This document shows positions 9,482-18,587 of a stretch of DNA of 64,000 nucleotides, piece by piece; position 1 is the first letter of the stretch, and each line of letters opens with the position of its first letter. The notes below the pieces were generated by a model that was given only the letters and a program-made list of their open reading frames with translations, was not told the origin of the DNA and ran no database searches. The position numbers and the translations under genes are program-made. The DNA is from Bacteroidota bacterium (GTDB lineage Bacteria > Bacteroidota > Bacteroidia > Bacteroidales > Cfx3-03): NCBI GenBank assembly GCA_013390605.1, contig JACAUB010000001.1, positions 348,595-412,594 of the forward strand, written 5' to 3'.

Positions 9482-10489
9482 TTATTTCACGGGCTCAATT
9501 TCTAGAATAGTAAAAGAGTTGGCTTTTGCGATAGGACGACTACTACCTGTTGTAGCTTCGAATTCAGCAGTAGGGGAATAGAGTTTATGCGTATTCGTGT
9601 TGCATGTAATAGTACGTGCTCCCTTTTGAGTTGGCACATTTTCAACCACTTTATAAGTATCATCAGCATTTTCTTGGACTACTGTCATTGTTCCGTCTCC
9701 ATTTGAGCTAAATGCACGTTTCGAAGCAGGATCAAAAGTTACTCCATCACAACGATCACCAATAGGTAGCGTTGTAATAACTTTGCCTGTCAATGCATTA
9801 GAAATAACCATCATCTTATTGCCACAAACAGAGAAAAGGCGATTTGTTTCTGCGTCAAAAGCTAATCCACTAGGCTCATCACCTGGGGCTAAGGACCAAC
9901 TGGTCTCTACTTTTAACGTGTTGGTGTTTATGACGGTCAGTAAATTTTTATCCTCTATGTTTACAAATACTTTACCTTTTTTATTGGTGGCTGAAAACTC
10001 TGGTTTTCCGGCAAGTGGGATAGTTGTAAGTACTTTATTTGTTACAGCATCAAGAACTGTGCTGTTTGAACTGCCCCCGTTGAATGTAAAAACAATTTTT
10101 TTATAAGGATCGTAAAGAATAGCATCAGGGTTTTTACCGGTTACTTTTACGCGTTCTAAAACTTTAAAGGTTGTTAGATCAAAAATAGCTACTGAAGAAT
10201 CTCTTCCGCAGCTGATAAATCCTTTATTTAAATCGAGCGCAATTGCTATTCCATGAACACCTTTGGTATCATCTATTGTTGCAAGCAGGGTTCCTTTTTC
10301 TAAATCAACAACCTGAACGATTGACCCGTGTGATACATACAGTCTATTATTCACAGCATTGAGATAATCCCATCCACCGGTACCATCTAAGTGTATCTTA
10401 TTCACAATTTTATAACCCGATTGAGCACTTACTAAAAGTGGTGTACTGAAAAGTAAACAAAGGCAGACATACGATATAATCTTTTTCAT
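9482..10489 (-). CDS. Secreted YncE-like beta-propeller protein
   Basis: A 335-aa protein with a signal peptide (MKKIISYVCLCLLFSTPLLV, cleavage near VSAQ). The rest is seven or so repeating beta-propeller blades of the YVTN/YncE type: NRLYVSHGSIVQVVDLEKG, KGFISCGRDSSVAIFDL, KIVFTFNGGSSNSTVLDA, NRLFSVCGNKMMVISNA and KRAFSSNGDGTMTVVQE. The family is periplasmic or surface; E. coli YncE is linked to iron regulation and binds DNA in vitro, but a role here is inference. It lies just upstream of a TonB receptor on the same strand, 116 bases apart, with the palindrome between them. Confidence 0.85.
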   Translation of the reverse strand: MKKIISYVCLCLLFSTPLLVSAQSGYKIVNKIHLDGTGGWDYLNAVNNRLYVSHGSIVQVVDLEKGTLLATIDDTKGVHGIAIALDLNKGFISCGRDSSVAIFDLTTFKVLERVKVTGKNPDAILYDPYKKIVFTFNGGSSNSTVLDAVTNKVLTTIPLAGKPEFSATNKKGKVFVNIEDKNLLTVINTNTLKVETSWSLAPGDEPSGLAFDAETNRLFSVCGNKMMVISNALTGKVITTLPIGDRCDGVTFDPASKRAFSSNGDGTMTVVQENADDTYKVVENVPTQKGARTITCNTNTHKLYSPTAEFEATTGSSRPIAKANSFTILEIEPVK

Positions 10490-10726
10490 TTTTTTATAGG
10501 TTTTAAGATGAAACTTTAAAACATTAGACTGTAAAACTTAACGAAAGTAAAGCCTAAATCTGTAGAGAATTAGAATAAGTAATAAAATATTTTCAAAAGA
10601 GAGAAAGTATCGAAGTTAAAGACTTTCTAAGATGCTTTTTAGTAATTATTTTACGATATTTACACAAAAAATAATTGCAAAGAACTGAATATTATTTATG
10701 TTTTTTAAGCCAAATTACTGAATAAA

Positions 10727-11167
10727 ATGCAAATACATTCATATTTAACCCCATATGCTCAACGATTTACTCTCGATGGTGTGACCCATGTCAGTGTGGT
10801 TGATTGCTATAATAAACTGATTGAAGGAAGTGTTGTTTTAATTGATGTAAGAGAAGAGGAAGAATTAGGTATTGCTAGTTTTAATGTTCCAAATATATTG
10901 CACCATCCATTAAGCAAAATTCTGGATACCTATAGTAGTATACCCAAAGATAAAGACCTTGTTATAGCATGTAACCATGGAATTAGAAGTGTTAAGGTTG
11001 TTAACTTGTTGCTTCGGCAGGGCTGGAGAACCGTTTATAGTATGGATGGAGGCTTAATCGAATGGATGCGTAATAACTTACCATTAAATATTAAACCTCA
11101 TCAACACCCTTCTTCTAAAATTTGTGGATGTAGCTGTAATGAGGATGACTGTGGAGGAGGTTGTTAA
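10727..11167 (+). CDS. Rhodanese-like protein with Cys-rich C-terminal tail
   Basis: A 146-aa protein with a single rhodanese fold at about residues 20-120. It shows VVLIDVREEEELGIASF and the six-residue active-site loop CNHGIRS with catalytic Cys82, then a closing helix after MDGGLIEWMRN. Single-domain rhodaneses carry persulfide sulfur. The last 16 residues hold five cysteines (133, 135, 137, 142, 146) in the pattern CxCxCx4Cx3C. This looks like a metal or persulfide site and is not part of the core fold. There is no signal peptide. It is probably monocistronic; the next gene begins 97 bases later. The sulfur acceptor is unknown. Confidence 0.85.
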   Translation: MQIHSYLTPYAQRFTLDGVTHVSVVDCYNKLIEGSVVLIDVREEEELGIASFNVPNILHHPLSKILDTYSSIPKDKDLVIACNHGIRSVKVVNLLLRQGWRTVYSMDGGLIEWMRNNLPLNIKPHQHPSSKICGCSCNEDDCGGGC

Positions 11168-11264
11168 ACTTTTGTTTTGAAACTAGCTTTTATAATTTTT
11201 TCTGTTTATTGTAACTTAACATAGCTTATCTCGTCTATAAGGGTGTACGCTGACGCAATAAACT

Positions 11265-13880
11265 ATGAAAACTAAATTACTTCTTTTACTCTTTTTGATG
11301 AATGGGTGGTTGATTCTGACCGGAAAACCAATTGGAAAGAAAGAGATTCCTCAAAAGGTTTACACTACAAAAGCCATAAAAAATAATCCTCCTGTAATTG
11401 ATGGTAAGGGCAATGATCCTGTTTGGGAACAAGTTGAATGGGCTGGCGATTTTATTCAAAGAGAACCGCATGAAAATGCAGCTCCTACACAGAAAACAGC
11501 TTTTAAAATACTTTACGATAATAATAATGTTTATGTGCTGATTCGAGCTTATGACACAGAAGCAGATAAGATTGTTACTCGTATGGCACGACGTGATGAT
11601 CAACAGGGCGATTTTGTTACGATATTTTTTGATAGCTATTATGATAAACTGTCTGCTTTTTCATTTACTGTTAGTGCTGCCGGTGTAAAAACCGATGCTA
11701 TTATGAGTAATGATGGTAATAATGATTTAACTTGGGATCCTGTGTGGTTTGCTAAAACCTCAATTGATAAGGACGGATGGACTGCGGAAATGCGTATTCC
11801 ACTTGACCAGCTTAGATTTTCAGGACAAAAAGAACATGTTTGGGGATTGGAAGTGGCAAGACAACTTAGTCGAATTCAAGAATCTTCAGTTTGGAAACAG
11901 GTGCCTAAGGATGCTTCAGGTACAGTTTATCTTTTTGGCGAACTCAAAGGCATCAATGGCATAAAACCAAAACGCCAACAAGACGTAATGCCTTATATGG
12001 TCGCTAAAACAGAAAGCTATAAAACAGAGGTTGGTAATCCTTATAGTAAAGGGCATGAAAATAACTTAGGTGTTGGTGTTGATGGAAAGATGGGTATTAC
12101 AAATGACTTTACCCTTGACTTTACGATTAATCCAGACTTCGGACAAGTTGAAGCTGATCCTTCTCAAGTTAATTTAACCGGATTTGAAACGTATTTTAAG
12201 GAACAACGTCCCTTTTTTATTGAAGGAAGAGATGTTATGAATTTTCAACTTACAATGGGAAACAATCCTTATTCGGGGGATAATCTTTTTTATTCTCGAC
12301 GTATAGGAAGGCAACCGCATTATAGCCCGGATGGAGATTATGTGAAAGACCCTCAAAATACACGCATTCTTGGTGCCTTCAAGCTTACAGGTAAGACAAA
12401 GGATGGTCTTTCATTGGGTATTATGGAGAGCGTTACCGATAGAATGTATTCTATGACCACTACGAATGATAAGGAAGACAAAGTGGAATCAGAGCCTTAT
12501 ACAAACTATTTGGTTGGGAGTGTAATGCAAGATTATAATAAAGGGAATACCCGGTTTGGTGGTGTAATTACAGCAACAAATCGTGATTTATCGAATCCGT
12601 TACTAAAAGATAAATTACCTGGTTCTGCATATACTGGAGGTTTACGTTTTGAGCATAATTGGAAGGATCGGAAATATACACTTCAAGTTTTAGCTGAATT
12701 TAGTGAAGTAAATGGAACAGCGCCTGCTATGAAACTGGTTCAGGAGTCATCTGTTCATTATTTTCAGCGTCCTGATGCAAGCTATGTAAAGTATGATACT
12801 ACCCGTACCTCGTTACTTGGCCATGGGGGAAGTATCAACTTTATGAAAATGGGAAGTGGACACTTTCGATATCTCTTTTGGCTTAACTGGCGTTCACCAG
12901 GTTTAGAACTCAATGATGTTGGATTTATTCGTAAAGCTGATGATATCTTTCAAGTGGCATGGTTGAGTTATAAATTGTGGGAGCCAACCAGCATTTATCG
13001 TCAGTTGAATATTGAATCAAATCAATGGACAGATTGGGATTTTGGTGGGCGTAATACTTTTAAAGGAGGAAATATCGGGATAAATAGTCAACTCAAAAAC
13101 TATTGGTGGGCGAATCTTTATATGGGTATTGATGGATCAAATATTGACAATAGCATATTAAGAGGTGGTCCTTCACTTAAACTTCCCGGTGGCTACAATA
13201 TTAACTATAGTGTCAGCAGTGACGATCGTAAAAAATTTGTATATGGATTCTTTAATGCCTTTTCTTTTGGGTTTAACAATGTAAGTCAGAGTATAGACTA
13301 TGGTGTAGATTTGAGTTATCGGCCTATTGATGCAATAAAAATAACATTGAGTCCAGGGTTTGAAACAGCTTATAATAATATGCAGTATGTTGATAAAGTA
13401 TCGGGGCGATATATTGTGGCTCGTATTGATCAAAGAATGTTTCGCTCATCATTTCGGTTTGAATATTATCCCCGACCAAATATGTCAGTACAATATTATG
13501 GTCAACCATTTATTTTCGCGGGCAATTATAGCGATTTTAAAAAGGTTACCAACTCTATGGCTAGCAATTATTCAGACCGGATTCATATTTATGACAATAA
13601 TGAAATTCAATTGGTGAACGATTCCTATACTGTAAAAGAAAACGGAAATACCAATAAACAATTTAGCTTTGATAATCCTAACTTTAAAAGTTTTGCTTTT
13701 TTATCAAATCTGGTGTTTAGATGGGAGTATGTGCCTGGATCTACTGTCTATTTGGTTTGGTCGCAAAATCGTGGAGGTTCAGATAAAGTAGCAAACTTTA
13801 ACTTTGGAAAGGATTTTTCGAATATCTATCAAATCTATCCGCAGGATGTATTTATGATAAAATTCTCCTATCGGTTTTAG
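11265..13880 (+). CDS. CBM9-like / DUF5916 secreted outer-membrane protein
   Basis: An 871-aa protein. The signal peptide covers residues 1-20 (KLLLLLFLMNGWLILTG). Residues about 40-230 are a carbohydrate-binding-module-9-like beta-sandwich: PPVIDGKGNDPVWEQVEWAGDF, then VYVLIRAYDTEADKIV and FFDSYYDKLSAFSFTVSAAGV. The remainder is DUF5916, rich in alternating aromatic strands (VEADPSQVNLTGFETYFKEQRPFF, FRYLFWLNWRSPG) and ending FMIKFSYRF, as in an outer-membrane beta-barrel. Such proteins are widespread in Bacteroidota; function is unproven. A strong terminator follows at 13921. It is probably monocistronic. Confidence 0.88.
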   Translation: MKTKLLLLLFLMNGWLILTGKPIGKKEIPQKVYTTKAIKNNPPVIDGKGNDPVWEQVEWAGDFIQREPHENAAPTQKTAFKILYDNNNVYVLIRAYDTEADKIVTRMARRDDQQGDFVTIFFDSYYDKLSAFSFTVSAAGVKTDAIMSNDGNNDLTWDPVWFAKTSIDKDGWTAEMRIPLDQLRFSGQKEHVWGLEVARQLSRIQESSVWKQVPKDASGTVYLFGELKGINGIKPKRQQDVMPYMVAKTESYKTEVGNPYSKGHENNLGVGVDGKMGITNDFTLDFTINPDFGQVEADPSQVNLTGFETYFKEQRPFFIEGRDVMNFQLTMGNNPYSGDNLFYSRRIGRQPHYSPDGDYVKDPQNTRILGAFKLTGKTKDGLSLGIMESVTDRMYSMTTTNDKEDKVESEPYTNYLVGSVMQDYNKGNTRFGGVITATNRDLSNPLLKDKLPGSAYTGGLRFEHNWKDRKYTLQVLAEFSEVNGTAPAMKLVQESSVHYFQRPDASYVKYDTTRTSLLGHGGSINFMKMGSGHFRYLFWLNWRSPGLELNDVGFIRKADDIFQVAWLSYKLWEPTSIYRQLNIESNQWTDWDFGGRNTFKGGNIGINSQLKNYWWANLYMGIDGSNIDNSILRGGPSLKLPGGYNINYSVSSDDRKKFVYGFFNAFSFGFNNVSQSIDYGVDLSYRPIDAIKITLSPGFETAYNNMQYVDKVSGRYIVARIDQRMFRSSFRFEYYPRPNMSVQYYGQPFIFAGNYSDFKKVTNSMASNYSDRIHIYDNNEIQLVNDSYTVKENGNTNKQFSFDNPNFKSFAFLSNLVFRWEYVPGSTVYLVWSQNRGGSDKVANFNFGKDFSNIYQIYPQDVFMIKFSYRF

Positions 13881-13920
13881 AATATTGATTTATGCTTTAT
13901 ATTGTTGATGGACAAATTTA

Positions 13921-13945
13921 GGCTGCTTTTTTTGCAGCCTTTTTT
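13921..13945 (+). terminator. Rho-independent terminator after the DUF5916 gene
   Basis: GGCTGC, a T7 loop, GCAGCC, then T6 make a compact intrinsic terminator 40 bases past the stop codon at 13880. Confidence 0.85.
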
Positions 13946-13992
13946 AGATAAATACGTGAATATTTTATTGTGAATTATAACTTGTTGGTCTC

Positions 13993-16137
13993 TCAGTTAT
14001 TGTTCGCAGTTTTATGTATTTCCATATCTATAAATTCAGAAGAGCAAGATGGAAGTGAAATTGTAAATGTACTTCCTTTCCCTTCAGTGCTCTCTACACT
14101 AATTTTGCCATTATGCTTTTCTGTAAATTCTTTACATAAAATGAGTCCTAATCCTGTTCCCTTTTCTTTTTCAGTTCCAGGTAAGGTATAGTTTGTGTCG
14201 ATATTGAAAAGTTTTTGAATGTTTTCTTTGTTTATACCTACTCCGTTATCTGATACTGAAATTTCAATACCGGTGTTGATCATAATAGTTTGAATTACAA
14301 TCCTACCACCTGTCGGTGTGAATTTAATCGCATTTGATATGAGGTTACGTAAGATTGTTTCAATCATTCCCTCGTCAATCTTAACCAAGAGATTTGAAGG
14401 TGTATTGTCGATAATAAGAATTCTTTTTTGATAGGCACTTTCATGTAATAAGATGACTACTTCATTAACTAAATGTTTTAATAGTATGTTTGTAGGACTG
14501 AAAGTTATTTTACCTTGTTGAATTCGAGCCCAATTAAGAAGATTTTCTAGCAGACGATAAGTTTGAACTGCTGATGAGTTGATCATATTTGCATATTGAT
14601 GAATAACATGGAGTTCAAGCCTTTTTGATTCTTCTTTCATAAGGTTACTGATCCCAATTATGCCATTGAAAGGACTTTTTAAGTCATGGGCAATAATGGA
14701 AAAAAATTTATCTTTCGTCGCATTTAATTCTTTCAGCTTTACCTCTCTCTCTTTTATCGCTATATCAGCTTGCTTACGATCAGTTATATCTCTTGTTATG
14801 ATAATGAGACCTTTAGGTTTTTGATCTGCTGATCGAATAACCGAGGCATTGATCTCGCCATGAAAATGTGTCTTGTCTTTTTTTATCAATAAATACTCTT
14901 TATCTAATGGGAATCCATTATTGATTAGGTGTTTGAAATTGCGAATTCCTTTTTTTCTGTTTTCAGGAGCAATCCAGCTAATGAGAGGATGCCCAATAAT
15001 CTCATTGTCATTTTTATATCCAAAAAGATCAATCGCTTTGGGCGAAGCAAATGTGATAAAGCCTTCCATATTAGTCATGCAAATAGCATCAGGAGATGTA
15101 CTTACTAATTTCCTGTAAAGTTCTTCACTTTCAAGTAGTTCCTTTCCTATTTCTTTCTCTTTCGTGACATCTCTACCGGCGCCAACAGTCCCAATGATAT
15201 TCCCTACCTCATCAAATAGAGGCGATTTATATACATCAAGAAATAAAAACTGATTCTGTACATTGCCAAATTCTTCAAAGTGTTCGGTTTTTCCTGATTT
15301 TATAACCACTTCTTCAGAATCACGACAGATTTCACCAAATGTATGCCAGTTTTGGTTTTCTGGATGCATAGATCTTTCTCTTTTAGCGAAAAACATATCG
15401 CTTCTACCAATAGGTTCATTCGTGTCTTTTGTGTTGAATAGCTTTTCACACATAGCCTTATTCGCAAAAATATAACGATTATTTAAATCCTTTGCCCAAA
15501 GCATGTCTGGCATATTATCGGTAATTCTTCGAAGTAATGTATATAACCGTTCAGTGTTTCTCTCTCTTTCAATAATGTGTCCTTCGGCTTTTTTTCTATC
15601 GGTAATATCAATAACTGTGGCTAAACATTTCTCTCCATACTTATTAAGAACACCTTCTATTATCACAAAAACAGGAAGACTATTATGGGGTGAAAGCATT
15701 AATTCGCAGCTAATTTTAGAATTTACTTTAAATACATTGGTTAAAAAATTGTTTAAAATAGAGCGTGATTCTTCTGCAATAAAGTTTTTAATATTCTTAT
15801 TGAGTAGATCATTCCTATCGTTACCAAGTAAACGGGCGCCACTTATATTTAGTGAGGTGATTTCACCATCAATTGTAAACGTAAAATATACTGTTGGCGC
15901 AAAGTCATAAATATTATGAAATTTATCATTCGCTATTTCTGCTTCTTTTTTTGCTCTTACAACTTCATCCTTTAGTATTTCAAGTTCTTTTTTCTGTAAT
16001 AGATATTCACGATGAAGTTGTCCTATTTCGTCATTATTTCTAGGGAAATCTAACATAATCTCTTTTGCTTGAAGAATATTTTCTGCCTTTATCTTAAATG
16101 GAACAGCGAGCTTTAAGACTTTATCTTTTCTATTCAC
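13993..16137 (-). CDS. Multi-PAS cytoplasmic sensor histidine kinase
   Basis: A 714-aa protein without transmembrane segments. Three PAS/PAC modules lie at about residues 70-180 (FAPTVYFTFTIDGEITSLN), 200-335 (DMLWAKDLNNRYIFANKAMC) and 345-465 (DAICMTNMEGFITFASPKA), the latter two ending in DxT-type PAC motifs. The HisKA H-box is FFSIIAHDLKSPFNGIIG. HATPase_c has the N box LRNLISNAIKFTP, G1 SVSDNGVGI and G2 GTGLGLILCKEF. It probably senses a soluble or redox cue. No response regulator is adjacent, so the phosphoacceptor is unknown. Its kinase core resembles the one at 23548-25038. Confidence 0.92.
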   Translation of the reverse strand: MNRKDKVLKLAVPFKIKAENILQAKEIMLDFPRNNDEIGQLHREYLLQKKELEILKDEVVRAKKEAEIANDKFHNIYDFAPTVYFTFTIDGEITSLNISGARLLGNDRNDLLNKNIKNFIAEESRSILNNFLTNVFKVNSKISCELMLSPHNSLPVFVIIEGVLNKYGEKCLATVIDITDRKKAEGHIIERERNTERLYTLLRRITDNMPDMLWAKDLNNRYIFANKAMCEKLFNTKDTNEPIGRSDMFFAKRERSMHPENQNWHTFGEICRDSEEVVIKSGKTEHFEEFGNVQNQFLFLDVYKSPLFDEVGNIIGTVGAGRDVTKEKEIGKELLESEELYRKLVSTSPDAICMTNMEGFITFASPKAIDLFGYKNDNEIIGHPLISWIAPENRKKGIRNFKHLINNGFPLDKEYLLIKKDKTHFHGEINASVIRSADQKPKGLIIITRDITDRKQADIAIKEREVKLKELNATKDKFFSIIAHDLKSPFNGIIGISNLMKEESKRLELHVIHQYANMINSSAVQTYRLLENLLNWARIQQGKITFSPTNILLKHLVNEVVILLHESAYQKRILIIDNTPSNLLVKIDEGMIETILRNLISNAIKFTPTGGRIVIQTIMINTGIEISVSDNGVGINKENIQKLFNIDTNYTLPGTEKEKGTGLGLILCKEFTEKHNGKISVESTEGKGSTFTISLPSCSSEFIDMEIHKTANNN

Positions 16138-16484
16138 GACACTTTTTTTGATAAATTGTCATTCTTGTTTTCTCGTTCATGTTTAATTATCACAATTATC
16201 ACTTCAATTACTTCTTTTAGTGCAATAACATGTATTAGGTCTAGCGGTCTATTTATTATAATAGCTATTTTACAGATGTCGTTAATTGTAACCGGTTAGC
16301 TATCTTTTTATTTTAAAGTGCTAAATTAGATAATATTTTATTTCAGTATAATTAATATCTTGTTTTTTTAAAGAATTGATAAAGGAAAAATAGATTTGGA
16401 TAAAATAATAAATTATTAGTTATTAGATTTTTTTAACTAAGTGTTTTTTAGATAAAAAAGATTTCATTTTTCCTATTTATTTCA
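16138..16484. other. AT-rich non-coding stretch upstream of kinase and candidate RNA
   Basis: No coding frame or obvious repeat. It holds the divergent upstream region of the minus-strand kinase and leads into the promoter-like box at 16485. Confidence 0.5.
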
Positions 16485-16492
16485 TATATTTG
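16485..16492 (+). promoter_or_regulatory. Bacteroidota -7 element (TATATTTG)
   Basis: TATATTTG fits the TAnnTTTG consensus, but it lies 192 bases before the next start codon, implying a long leader with the structured segment at 16515-16565. No convincing -33 TTG is present. Confidence 0.45.
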
Positions 16493-16514
16493 GCATACCT
16501 GTTGGAATGAAAGT

Positions 16515-16565
16515 AACATGATGCGGAGACCGCAATAGCGGTCATTATTTGGGTTTGATCATGTT
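16515..16565 (+). ncRNA. Candidate structured leader RNA
   Basis: An outer stem AACATGAT (16515-16522) pairs with ATCATGTT (16558-16565). Inside it is a perfect hairpin GACCGC-AATA-GCGGTC (16528-16543) and a single-stranded ATTATTTGGGTTTG. It lies about 15 bases past a predicted start site and 118 bases before the propeller gene at 16684. The GC-rich arms stand out in very AT-rich DNA. It matches no riboswitch I recognise. It could be a cis-regulatory leader or a free small RNA. Confidence 0.4.
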
Positions 16566-16683
16566 CTTTATAATGAAAATTTGTTTCGATTTGTGGTTCA
16601 AATATCTTGTATCAGGGTCGTTTCAATAAATGAGCTGACAATGTTTTTATTCAACATATGCACTTATCATTAAAAAAAGAACC

Positions 16684-17778
16684 ATGGAAAAAATCTACAC
16701 TAAAAAAAATGTTTTCATTTTGTTGTTGGGAATATTAATCCCCTTTTTCTCCTTTTCTCAAATACCTACCGAACGTATAACTTGGAAATTTATTTCTGAT
16801 TCTTCTATAGAGGCAACTCCGGTTGTTAGAGGTAATATTATCTATATTGGTAATATGGATGGAGATTTTTTTGCTATTGATGCGAAAACTGGTGTTGTTA
16901 AATGGGATAGCAAGGTTGCAAATCCGATTAATTCGTCTGCAGCGGTTAAAGGAAATATAGTTTGCGTAGAATCTGGAAGTGCCCTCTATGGCTTCGATGC
17001 TACTACCGGAATTCTAATATGGCGTTTTGTGGCTAATAACGCAGAGACTGTTGTTTCGGTCGATTTAACAGATTACCATCATTCTTCTCCAGTTATTGAA
17101 AATGATATTGCCTATTTTGGAGATGAATGGGGGAATTTGAATGGTGTGAATATTAGAACAGGGAAAGGCGTTTTTAAATATACTACTCCTACAAAAAAAA
17201 TAATTCGGACAACTCCTGTAATAAAAGACAATATTATTTATTTTGGAGATTGGGATGGTGTTGTATATGCCGTATCATTGCCAACTAAATCATTGAAATG
17301 GCAGTATAGAATGGAAAATATGCGTCCGAAATATGGGGCGATCGTATCTGAAATGGTGATTAAAGATGGTGTTTTATACTTTGGAAGTCAGCATGATACA
17401 TTTAGTCCACTAGATGTGAAAACTGGTAAACCTAAATGGACTTTTATAGATCCAGATAAGACTTATCTTCCATCCACACCTGTGTTTTATAAGAAGGATC
17501 TCATCGTAGGATCTACCATTAATGCTTTTAAAATTTTCTGTTTTTCAGATGGGAAAGTGAAATGGACTATTCCAACTAAAGGGATATTCTTCGTAAAGCC
17601 TGTTATATTTCAAGACTCTGTTTTAGTGATGAATAGTTCATTCTTTGGAAAAACGGGTTATCTTTATTTTGTTGATTGTAAAAATGGAAAGCTTATCAGT
17701 GAAACCCCAATAGAAGAGGCAACTCCATGTTCGCCACTTATTATTAATGATATGTTGATACTTGGACGAAAGAATTGA
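16684..17778 (+). CDS. Secreted PQQ-like beta-propeller protein (BamB-type repeats)
   Basis: A 364-aa protein. A signal peptide covers residues 1-27 (NVFILLLGILIPFFSFSQ). It consists of repeated PQQ/BamB-type blades with the pattern 'tP-v--n-iyiG--DG--yAid--TG--kW': TPVVRGNIIYIGNMDGDFFA, IDAKTGVVKWD, SSAAVKGNIVCVES, LYGFDATTGILIWRF, TPVIKDNIIYFGDWDGVVYA. It is presumably periplasmic or surface and lacks PQQ dehydrogenase residues, so a structural or binding role is more likely than catalysis. A long leader with a structured RNA candidate precedes it. BamB itself seems unlikely given the isolated context. Confidence 0.82.
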   Translation: MEKIYTKKNVFILLLGILIPFFSFSQIPTERITWKFISDSSIEATPVVRGNIIYIGNMDGDFFAIDAKTGVVKWDSKVANPINSSAAVKGNIVCVESGSALYGFDATTGILIWRFVANNAETVVSVDLTDYHHSSPVIENDIAYFGDEWGNLNGVNIRTGKGVFKYTTPTKKIIRTTPVIKDNIIYFGDWDGVVYAVSLPTKSLKWQYRMENMRPKYGAIVSEMVIKDGVLYFGSQHDTFSPLDVKTGKPKWTFIDPDKTYLPSTPVFYKKDLIVGSTINAFKIFCFSDGKVKWTIPTKGIFFVKPVIFQDSVLVMNSSFFGKTGYLYFVDCKNGKLISETPIEEATPCSPLIINDMLILGRKN

Positions 17779-17827
17779 TTGATGGCAATTGATATTAAAC
17801 CCTTTTTAAGGAAGAAATAGGGATTAG

Positions 17828-17918
17828 GTGGAAAAGTTGGGATATACTTGTCGTTCATAAAACGGATTAATAGTAACACTATTGAAAGGAAAGATAACTC
17901 ACTTGCCAACTTTTCCAC
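17828..17918. repeat. 91-bp element with perfect 13-bp terminal inverted repeats
   Basis: GTGGAAAAGTTGG (17828-17840) and CCAACTTTTCCAC (17906-17918) are exact reverse complements. Inside lies a smaller hairpin AATAGT-AAC-ACTATT (17869-17883). It fills the gap between two genes. It could be a MITE/REP-like element or a fold-back terminator for the propeller gene. Confidence 0.45.
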
Positions 17919-17942
17919 TTTAACTTAACTACTTCAGATAAG

Positions 17943-18482
17943 ATGGAAACTTACATATCACTGCTTCGAGGAATAAATGTAAGCGGTAAAAATAAAATAA
18001 ACATGGCCGACCTAAAAGCCCTTTATGAATCTATGGGCTTTCTGCAAGTCCAGACTTATCTTCAAAGTGGTAATGTGGTTTTCCAGACCCAGAATGCACA
18101 GAATGAGGTTTTGGAAAAATCCATCGAAGCTAAAATAGCACAGCAAATGGAATTGAATATTACCGTTATTATTCGAAACGGGTTTGATATCATGGAGATA
18201 CTTGAAAGGAATCCTTTTCTAACTTCCTCTTCTGACGAAGTTATGGATAAATTATATGTGACTTTTTTATCAGAAGAGCCTAATGAGGTAGCTGTTTCAA
18301 AACTTAAAGATACTCAATCAGGCTTGGATACATTCATTCAATTTGGTAAAGAGATTTATGTCTTTTGTCCTACTGGATATGGTAGAACTAAGTTAACCAC
18401 TAATTTTTTTGAAACAAAACTGAATTTGAAGGCAACTTCTAGAAGTTGGCGGACAGTAAGTGCATTAAAACAAAGGGTGTAG
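17943..18482 (+). CDS. DUF1697 family protein
   Basis: A 179-aa soluble protein that begins METYISLLRGINVSGKNKIN and continues MADLKALYESMGF and TYLQSGNVVFQT, the hallmark N-terminal signature of DUF1697. The C-terminal conserved YGRTKLTTNFFETKL and ATSRSWRTV are also present, so it is full length. The family is cytosolic and of unknown biochemical function, often solitary in the chromosome. There is no operon partner here. Confidence 0.88.
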   Translation: METYISLLRGINVSGKNKINMADLKALYESMGFLQVQTYLQSGNVVFQTQNAQNEVLEKSIEAKIAQQMELNITVIIRNGFDIMEILERNPFLTSSSDEVMDKLYVTFLSEEPNEVAVSKLKDTQSGLDTFIQFGKEIYVFCPTGYGRTKLTTNFFETKLNLKATSRSWRTVSALKQRV

Positions 18483-18587
18483 TTTTTGTTTGTTTTTTCA
18501 AGATAAGATCGGAAATTACAATAAAGACCTGTTAGCACTCAAATTTAAAAGTTAGTCTGATAATAATATTTAAGGATACTGAACATT

